From Spirosoma sordidisoli (GTDB taxonomy: Bacteria; Bacteroidota; Bacteroidia; Cytophagales; Spirosomataceae), in NCBI RefSeq assembly GCF_004138325.1, contig NZ_SBLB01000004.1, positions 124,001 through 188,000 of the forward strand: a stretch of DNA of 64,000 nucleotides, in the 5' to 3' direction. The notes under the pieces were generated by a model that ran no database searches, was not told where the DNA came from, and was given only the letters and a program-made list of their open reading frames with translations. This document shows, one piece after another, positions 58,964 to 64,000 of this stretch (positions within the stretch are counted from its first letter, which is position 1; the number at the start of each line of letters is the position of its first letter). Made by a program: the position numbers and the translations under genes.

Positions 58964-59132
58964 GTATCAGGGCGTACTGGTTCCCGAACCTGTCTGGCTC
59001 ATAAGCATAAGCAGGCGTTGGCAGCGGGGTTGTCGGGGTACCTCCGCGACTGGCCGGAACAAATTCACGGCCCGCACACTTAGCTGATACATAACGGATT
59101 GAACAAGACTCGCCAAGGTCCGGCAAGATTGC

Positions 59133-59693
59133 ATGGTAGTTGAACCGTATAAAGAATCCTGGGTCGGAGACTTCAGCGCCCTGAAACGGGTGCTTGAGGA
59201 AGCGCTGACAAACCTGCCCGTTTCCGTTGAACACGTCGGCAGTACGTCGGTTCCGGGGCTGGCAGCCAAACCAGTCATCGATATCGATCTGATCTTCGAT
59301 CAGCCGATAGTCTTTGATGATATCAAAAGCAGGCTCGAAGCGATTGGGTACTACCATGCCGGCGATCAGGGCATTGCTGGCCGGGAGGTATTCAAGCGCG
59401 CCCACGCTGACCCTGCCCATACTGTACTCGATTCCATCCCCCACCACCTGTACGTTTGCCGGGCCGACAGTGACGAATGGCAGAAACACCGGCTGTTCAG
59501 AAATTACCTGATTGCCCACGAGAACGCCAGAGCGCATTACCAGCGGTTAAAATATGACCTTGCCCGGGCCGCCAACCAGGACCGAAAGCGCTACGCCCAG
59601 CTGAAAGAGCAGCAGGCAACGGCATTCATCAACGACATCATCGAAAAAGCCCGGCTAGACGAAACACGAACCGATTCTAATCGGCTTTCTTGA
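59133..59693 (+). CDS. GrpB-family (UPF0157) predicted nucleotidyltransferase-fold protein
   Basis: A 186-residue cytoplasmic protein. It has the hallmark VEHVGSTSVPGLAAKPVIDI (about residues 32-51), which matches the GrpB/UPF0157 variant of the minimal nucleotidyltransferase fold (G-S motif and D-x-D). It continues HLYVCRADSDEWQKHRLFRN and a C-terminal helical end (YAQLKEQQATAFINDIIEKA). In some bacteria this domain is fused to dephospho-CoA kinase. Biochemical function of the stand-alone form is not established. Length is normal. Confidence 0.9.
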   Translation: MVVEPYKESWVGDFSALKRVLEEALTNLPVSVEHVGSTSVPGLAAKPVIDIDLIFDQPIVFDDIKSRLEAIGYYHAGDQGIAGREVFKRAHADPAHTVLDSIPHHLYVCRADSDEWQKHRLFRNYLIAHENARAHYQRLKYDLARAANQDRKRYAQLKEQQATAFINDIIEKARLDETRTDSNRLS

Positions 59694-59709
59694 TTGTTAT
59701 TAGAATCGG
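59671..59709 (+). terminator. Hairpin at the 3' end of the GrpB gene
   Basis: CCGATTCTAA and TTAGAATCGG are perfect 10-base arms; the first overlaps the last codons of the gene. There is no T-run, so its strength is uncertain. Confidence 0.4.
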
Positions 59710-59802
59710 ACAACCGGAACGGCCGGGTAAATTACTGAACCAGATTACTTAATGGTCAATACTTGCGGCTGCAACTGCCTTCAGCAAATCATTATTCGTA
59801 GA

Positions 59803-59857
59803 CGAACGCCGTCCGGTACGATACCCGTTTATAAGGTGTCGTACCGGACGGCGTTCG
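59803..59857 (-). terminator. Hairpin terminator of the molybdenum oxidase operon
   Basis: A 23-bp stem (59803-59825 with 59835-59857, one G-T pair) and a 9-base loop lie 13 bases past the stop of the last gene on the minus strand. Confidence 0.75.
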
Positions 59858-59869
59858 TTGTGGCAGGGA

Positions 59870-61996
59870 TTACAGCAGCTTATCCGGGGTGATCGGCAGT
59901 TCGCGGATTCGTTTGCCGGTGGCGTTGAAGATGGCGTTGGCTACGGCGGCTGCTACCCCAACGATGCCCACTTCGCCGATACCTTTGATCCCCATCCGGT
60001 TGGCTTTCTGGTCGTCTTCCCGGATAAAAATAGCCTCCATCGCGCCGATGTCGAGGTTGGCCGGTACGTGGTAGTCGGCGAAGGAGCGGGTGACGAAGTT
60101 GCCCCAGCGCGGGTCCACCACCGACTCTTCCGTCAGGGCCATGCCGATGCCCCAGATGTTGCCGCCGATGATCTGCGAACGGGCCGTTTTCGGGTTCAGG
60201 ATCGTACCCGCGCCGGTTACGGCCAGGAATCGGTTAACCCGAACCATGCCCGTAAACCGGTTTACGGCCACTTCTGCAAAGTTGGCGTTGAAACTATGGG
60301 CCGAGTACTCCTCCGCGCTCTCCAGCGGTTTGGCATCGATACGGGTCTGGAAGTCGGTCAGCTTTTCGGAAAGCATCAGCTGCGACGCCGTCGGACGGGC
60401 AAAAAACTGCTTGCCGGACCGAGCCAGCAACTCGTCGGTGATTTTCTGACAGGCATCGTTTACGGCGTTGGCGTAACTCGACGCCCCTACCGACCCCACA
60501 GCCCCGGCCGCCGGCGGCAGGTCCGAATCGCCGATGACGACCTTCACCTGGTTGAGCGGCAGGCCCAGGGCGTCGGCGGCTGTCTGGGCCAGAATCGTAT
60601 AGGTGCCGGTTCCCAGATCGGCCGCGGCCAGCTCGACCGTGGCCATGACGTCGTTGCCGGTGCGTTTCAGCTTCACGATGGCCGAGGTGGGGCGCTGATG
60701 CGCGGGATACGTACCGCAGGATACGCCATAGCCGATCAGGTAGTTGCCCTGCTGGTTCTGGCCCGGCTCGGGCTTGCGCCTGTCCCAGCCAAAGGCTTTG
60801 GCTCCTACCTGCAGGCACTGTACCGTTGTGCGCGACGACCAGGGTTTGCCGTTAGAGGGGTCGCGTTCGGGCTCGTTTTTAAGGCGCAGCTCGATCGGAT
60901 CCATCTTCAGCTTATGGGCCAGCTCGTCCATAGCCGACTCGAGCGCGAAGCTCCCCGTCGATTTGCCGGGGCCGCGCGTGTAGGTTGGCAGAATTACGTT
61001 CATCGGAACAATCCGGTACGTAATCAGCGAGTTGGGCGTGTCGTACATGATCTTCGAGCAGTCGCCACAGGGCTCGATGAACTCGTTTTTGATAGCGCCG
61101 TGCGTAGTGGTCTCGTGGGCCAGCGCCGTGAGCTTCCCGTCTTTGGTAGCCGCCAGACTCACCTTCTGATGGTTCCGCTGACGCAGCCCGACCGAGTTCA
61201 CCATCTGCTGCCGCGTCAGGGCAAGCTTCACCGGCCGGTTGACCTGTCTGGCGGCTACGGCCGTCAGCACCAGGTTGGCCCACTGCCCCCCTTTCGAGCC
61301 AAATCCTCCTCCGATATAGGGCGTAACGATACGCACCTGCTCGGGTTTGATGTTCAGGGTTTTGGCCGCTGCGGTTTGCGCACCGTTTACAATCTGCGAG
61401 CTGTTATACAGCGTAACGCGATCGCCGGTCCATTCGGCAATGGTGGCGTGGGGTTCCAGCGGGTGGTGGTGCTCGATGGGGGTTTCGTAGACCTCTTCGA
61501 CCTTGATTTCGGCCTCGCGCAGGGCGGCTTTGACGTCGCCCCGTTTGGCGTCGGCTTTGTCCTTATCCTTGGGCACCGACGCGTTTTTCATCAGCTTCTC
61601 GAAATCGGCTTTTGGCTCTTTCCGGTCGTAGGTGACGCTAATCAGGTGCGCAGCGTGTCGGGCCTGCTCGAACGTTTCGGCTACGACCAGCCCGATATGC
61701 TGCCCGTGAAATTCGATCTCCGGACTTTGGAGCAGCGCCCCACCCCGGATACCGCCGTCGACGTTCAGTTTCGGCGCATTCTGGTGGGTGATGATGGCCA
61801 GCACACCGGGGGCTTTTTCGGCCGCGGCCGTATCGATAGACCGGATGGTGCCGGCCGCGATGGTGCTTTTGAACAGAACGGCATACGCCAGATTCTTCAC
61901 CGGATAGTCAGTCGAATAGGCCGCTTTTCCAGTCACCTTGGCAATGCCGTCGATGCGGCTGACGGGCGTGCCGGTTAGTTTGTTTTTGTCTTGCAT
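59870..61996 (-). CDS. paoC: Molybdopterin-binding subunit of a periplasmic aldehyde oxidase (PaoC/YagR type)
   Basis: A 708-residue catalytic subunit of the xanthine oxidase family. The enzyme would oxidise aldehydes to acids and pass electrons through Fe-S clusters to FAD. It starts with the family pattern SRIDGIAKVTGKAAYSTDY. The molybdopterin-binding region has IGGGFGSKGGQWANL (about residue 225), a further loop PTYTRGPGKSTGSFALE and the catalytic base Glu675 in GIKGIGEVGIVG. The length matches PaoC. It has no signal peptide and would be carried out with the Tat-exported small subunit. It is the last of three genes in the order PaoA, PaoB, PaoC. No cofactor-inserting chaperone (PaoD/XdhC) is in the window. 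Confidence 0.9.
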   Translation of the reverse strand: MQDKNKLTGTPVSRIDGIAKVTGKAAYSTDYPVKNLAYAVLFKSTIAAGTIRSIDTAAAEKAPGVLAIITHQNAPKLNVDGGIRGGALLQSPEIEFHGQHIGLVVAETFEQARHAAHLISVTYDRKEPKADFEKLMKNASVPKDKDKADAKRGDVKAALREAEIKVEEVYETPIEHHHPLEPHATIAEWTGDRVTLYNSSQIVNGAQTAAAKTLNIKPEQVRIVTPYIGGGFGSKGGQWANLVLTAVAARQVNRPVKLALTRQQMVNSVGLRQRNHQKVSLAATKDGKLTALAHETTTHGAIKNEFIEPCGDCSKIMYDTPNSLITYRIVPMNVILPTYTRGPGKSTGSFALESAMDELAHKLKMDPIELRLKNEPERDPSNGKPWSSRTTVQCLQVGAKAFGWDRRKPEPGQNQQGNYLIGYGVSCGTYPAHQRPTSAIVKLKRTGNDVMATVELAAADLGTGTYTILAQTAADALGLPLNQVKVVIGDSDLPPAAGAVGSVGASSYANAVNDACQKITDELLARSGKQFFARPTASQLMLSEKLTDFQTRIDAKPLESAEEYSAHSFNANFAEVAVNRFTGMVRVNRFLAVTGAGTILNPKTARSQIIGGNIWGIGMALTEESVVDPRWGNFVTRSFADYHVPANLDIGAMEAIFIREDDQKANRMGIKGIGEVGIVGVAAAVANAIFNATGKRIRELPITPDKLL

Positions 61997-62016
61997 GGCG
62001 GTTGGTGAAGGGTTCC

Positions 62017-63030
62017 TCAGGCTTTGCCTCCGTTCAGGGCCATCTGCAACGCCAGCACTATGCTTCGGTTGCCCAGCTCGACCTTAAACTTGTTATGTTC
62101 CAGCGGTTGGGCAGCGGCCATCTCGGCGTCGGCAGCCCGTTTGAAGTTGGCGGGGGTGGCTTCCTGACCGATCAGCATTTTTTCGGCCGTCAGCGCCCGC
62201 CACGGTTTATGTGCCACTCCGCCCATTGCGATGCGGGCCTGAACGATGCGGTTGCCCGTTTCGCTCACCTCCAGGGCGGCTGCCACCGAAAGCAGGGCAA
62301 AGGCGTAGGACGCCCGGTCGCGCACTTTGAGGTAGTACGACCTGTCGGCAAAGCGGTTCTGCGGCAGGTCGATGGCGGTAATCAGCTCCCCGTGGGCCAG
62401 GTTGGTATCCTGCTCGGGGGTATTGCCGGGGAGCCGGTGGAAATCGGCGAAGGGTATACTCCGCTCCTGCCCGCTGGCCGTTCTGACCCTGACTACTGCG
62501 TCGAGAGCCGCCAGGGCAATGGCCATATCGGAGGGGTAAACGGCCACGCATTTTTCGGACCAGCCGAAGATGGCGTGCAGCCGGTTGATGCCTTCCAGTG
62601 CGCCACAGCCACTGCCCGGTGCGCGCTTGTTGCAGGGCATCGACACCTCGTAGAAGTACGGACAGCGGGTGCGCTGCAGCAGATTACCGCCGTTGGTAGC
62701 CATGTTGCGGATCTGACCCGACGCGCCCGCCAGGATGGCCTGGCTAAGCAACGGGTAGTGCTGGCGCACCAGCGGATGGTTGGCCGCTTCGGTATTCTTG
62801 CCCAGTCCGCCAATGGACAGACCGCCTTTGCTGGCGCCCGCCGTTATGGGTTTGATCTCGGCCAGGCTGAGATTGGTTATATCGACGAGGGCCGTAGGGC
62901 GTTCGACATCCTCTTTCATCAGGTCGATGAGGTTGGTGCCGCCCGCGAGAAAGCGGGCCGTCGGGTTACCGGCCAGGGCCTGCGTGGCTGCGGCCGGGTC
63001 TTTGGCCCTTGTATAGGTGAACGGTCTCAT
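62017..63030 (-). CDS. paoB: FAD-binding subunit of the aldehyde oxidase (PaoB/YagS type)
   Basis: A 337-residue flavoprotein subunit. The FAD-binding domain (about 1-220) begins MRPFTYTRAKDPAAATQAL and has the FAD loop FLAGGTNLIDLMKE (27-40) and IRNMATNGGNLLQRTRCP. The FAD subunit C-terminal domain runs from about 230 to 335. Cysteines at 123, 133, 142 and 161 (RTRCPYFYEVSMPCNKRAPG and following) match the extra 4Fe-4S cluster seen in PaoB and absent from xanthine dehydrogenase FAD subunits. It lies 20 bases before the large subunit and 18 bases after the Fe-S subunit gene. Confidence 0.9.
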   Translation of the reverse strand: MRPFTYTRAKDPAAATQALAGNPTARFLAGGTNLIDLMKEDVERPTALVDITNLSLAEIKPITAGASKGGLSIGGLGKNTEAANHPLVRQHYPLLSQAILAGASGQIRNMATNGGNLLQRTRCPYFYEVSMPCNKRAPGSGCGALEGINRLHAIFGWSEKCVAVYPSDMAIALAALDAVVRVRTASGQERSIPFADFHRLPGNTPEQDTNLAHGELITAIDLPQNRFADRSYYLKVRDRASYAFALLSVAAALEVSETGNRIVQARIAMGGVAHKPWRALTAEKMLIGQEATPANFKRAADAEMAAAQPLEHNKFKVELGNRSIVLALQMALNGGKA

Positions 63031-63048
63031 GGAATACGGGGTATAGGG

Positions 63049-63867
63049 TTAGGCCGAAAACCGGAAGGTCTGTTCCACGGGCTTGCCGCTATGAACCTCC
63101 TGAATGGCAGCTACAATATTGGGGTAAGCCCCACACCGGCACAGGTTGCCCGACATGCGCTCCCGAATCTCCTCGGTCGACAGCTGAACCGGGCCTGTTT
63201 TCCGGCGCACGTTTTCCGTGACGTAGCTGGCATCGCCCCGCCGGGCTTCGTCCAGCAGCGCCACCGCCGAGCAGATCTGGCCGGGCGTACAGAACCCGCA
63301 CTGAAAGCCGTCGTGTTTCAGGAACGCTTCCTGCATAGGGTGCAGCTGCGCGCCCGAATCGCCCGCGCGGGATCGACCCGTACCGGTCTGGGCCAGGCCC
63401 TCGATCGTTTTTACGGTTTTGCCCTCGCAGCTGGCCGCCAGGGTCAGGCACGACAGCACCCGCTGGCCGTTTACGAGTACCGTGCAGGCACCGCACTGAC
63501 CGTGGTCGCAGCCTTTCTTGGAACCCGTCAGGTCGAGTCGTTCCCGCAGCGTATCGAGCAGCGTCATGCGCGAGTCGACGGTCAGCTTCCGGGCGGATCC
63601 GTTCACGTTCAGGGCCAGGTTGACGCCGTTTTCGATGGCAGCGGCCGACAGCTCTTCGGGCATGGCGCCACTGATCGGTTTGGTAAACAGCTGCTCGGCC
63701 ACGGCCGACTGAGCGGCCAGCACCCCACCCCCGGCCAGGGTCATCAGCTTCAGGAAGTGCCGCCGGTTGACGCCCGTATCGAGGATTTCGGTCAGGTCTT
63801 CGGGCATCAGATCCTCGAAGAGTTTTTTCTCGTCGTCGGACAGGTCCAGGTTTTCGTTTTGGTCCAT
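63049..63867 (-). CDS. paoA: 2Fe-2S subunit of the aldehyde oxidase with Tat signal (PaoA/YagT type)
   Basis: A 272-residue iron-sulfur subunit. The ATG at 63867 is preferred to an in-frame TTG five codons upstream. The N-terminus is a long acidic leader (about 1-33) and then a twin-arginine signal NRRHFLKLMTLAGGGVLA, so the assembled complex would be exported folded. The mature part has the plant-type cluster GCDHGQCGACTVLVNG and the second cluster QCGFCTPGQI plus NLCRCGAYPNI. Family length is normal. It is the first gene of the operon; the upstream 133 bases to the window edge contain no clear promoter match. Confidence 0.92.
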   Translation of the reverse strand: MDQNENLDLSDDEKKLFEDLMPEDLTEILDTGVNRRHFLKLMTLAGGGVLAAQSAVAEQLFTKPISGAMPEELSAAAIENGVNLALNVNGSARKLTVDSRMTLLDTLRERLDLTGSKKGCDHGQCGACTVLVNGQRVLSCLTLAASCEGKTVKTIEGLAQTGTGRSRAGDSGAQLHPMQEAFLKHDGFQCGFCTPGQICSAVALLDEARRGDASYVTENVRRKTGPVQLSTEEIRERMSGNLCRCGAYPNIVAAIQEVHSGKPVEQTFRFSA

Positions 63868-64000
63868 CGGGCAGTTTGTCAAAGCTTTGTGACTGGTTAC
63901 TCAGCACAGCCTCATCGGGCATAGAATCACCCCGAAGTAACCACCCGAACGCAGCTATTGTTATGAATTACCTATCAACGGGTACATCAACTAAACCCCC

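Noticed and set aside
59858-63924. Two long plus-strand open frames (706 and 640 codons) opposite the oxidase operon
   Set aside because: They mirror the minus-strand PaoC and PaoB/PaoA genes and give no family-like sequence.

Overview
The window comes from a Bacteroidota chromosome, most likely a Cytophagales bacterium related to Spirosoma, Fibrella or Rudanella. The evidence is three SusC-type TonB-linked receptors, two of them with SusD partners in the window, PF06580/LytTR-type signalling, several full-length duplicated FtsX permeases, and candidate promoters of the TTG-N19-23-TAnnTTTG type. Coding DNA is GC-rich and promoter regions are AT-rich. Almost everything from 13.5 to 43.8 kb is on the minus strand. 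No tRNA, rRNA, CRISPR array, insertion sequence or intact prophage was seen.

Layout. 0-8.5 kb holds two SusC-family receptors and one SusD lipoprotein, separated by a perfect-palindrome terminator. 8.7-11.3 kb is a small cassette: a Cro/C1-like HTH protein divergent from an unknown protein, a RecE-like PD-(D/E)XK nuclease and a small unknown protein. 11.3-17.4 kb carries envelope and accessory genes (an F-K-Y repeat protein, an AsmA-like protein, small secreted proteins, a CaiB/BaiF CoA-transferase, a DUF1080 protein and an acidic proline-rich protein). 17.5-20.5 kb is one large FAD/Fe-S dehydrogenase of the D-2-hydroxyglutarate dehydrogenase type. 20.6-23.6 kb is an operon with two small secreted proteins, a membrane-spanning winged-helix regulator and a TSGGSI-repeat DUF4097 protein.

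23.9-43.5 kb contains four MacB/FtsX-type ABC permeases without a cognate ATPase. Two are preceded by sigma-54-like promoters with a shared GTCC-N6-GGAC enhancer-like site. Among them lie an ECF sigma / HEAT anti-sigma / DUF4097 x2 operon, a LytS/LytR-type two-component system, a PA14-OmpA protein and a 0.6-kb cluster of REP-like palindromes. 43.8-44.6 kb is a phytanoyl-CoA dioxygenase-like gene.

45.4-52.2 kb is a polysaccharide-utilisation locus (SusC, SusD, DUF3823 lipoprotein, GH43 arabinanase-like enzyme), predicted to act on arabinan-type polysaccharide. 52.5-58.1 kb has a second TonB-dependent outer-membrane protein and a second, paralogous ECF sigma / HEAT / DUF4097 x2 operon. Its sigma and anti-sigma genes overlap by the same 17 bases as in the first operon. 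58.4-59.7 kb has a small lipoprotein and a GrpB-family protein. 59.9-63.9 kb encodes a three-subunit periplasmic molybdenum aldehyde oxidase of the PaoABC type with a Tat signal on the Fe-S subunit.

The best candidates for an undescribed system are (i) the duplicated sigma / HEAT anti-sigma / DUF4097 modules, (ii) the sigma-54-type control of orphan FtsX permeases and (iii) the transmembrane winged-helix regulator operon. All functional statements are read from sequence patterns; no database search was run.
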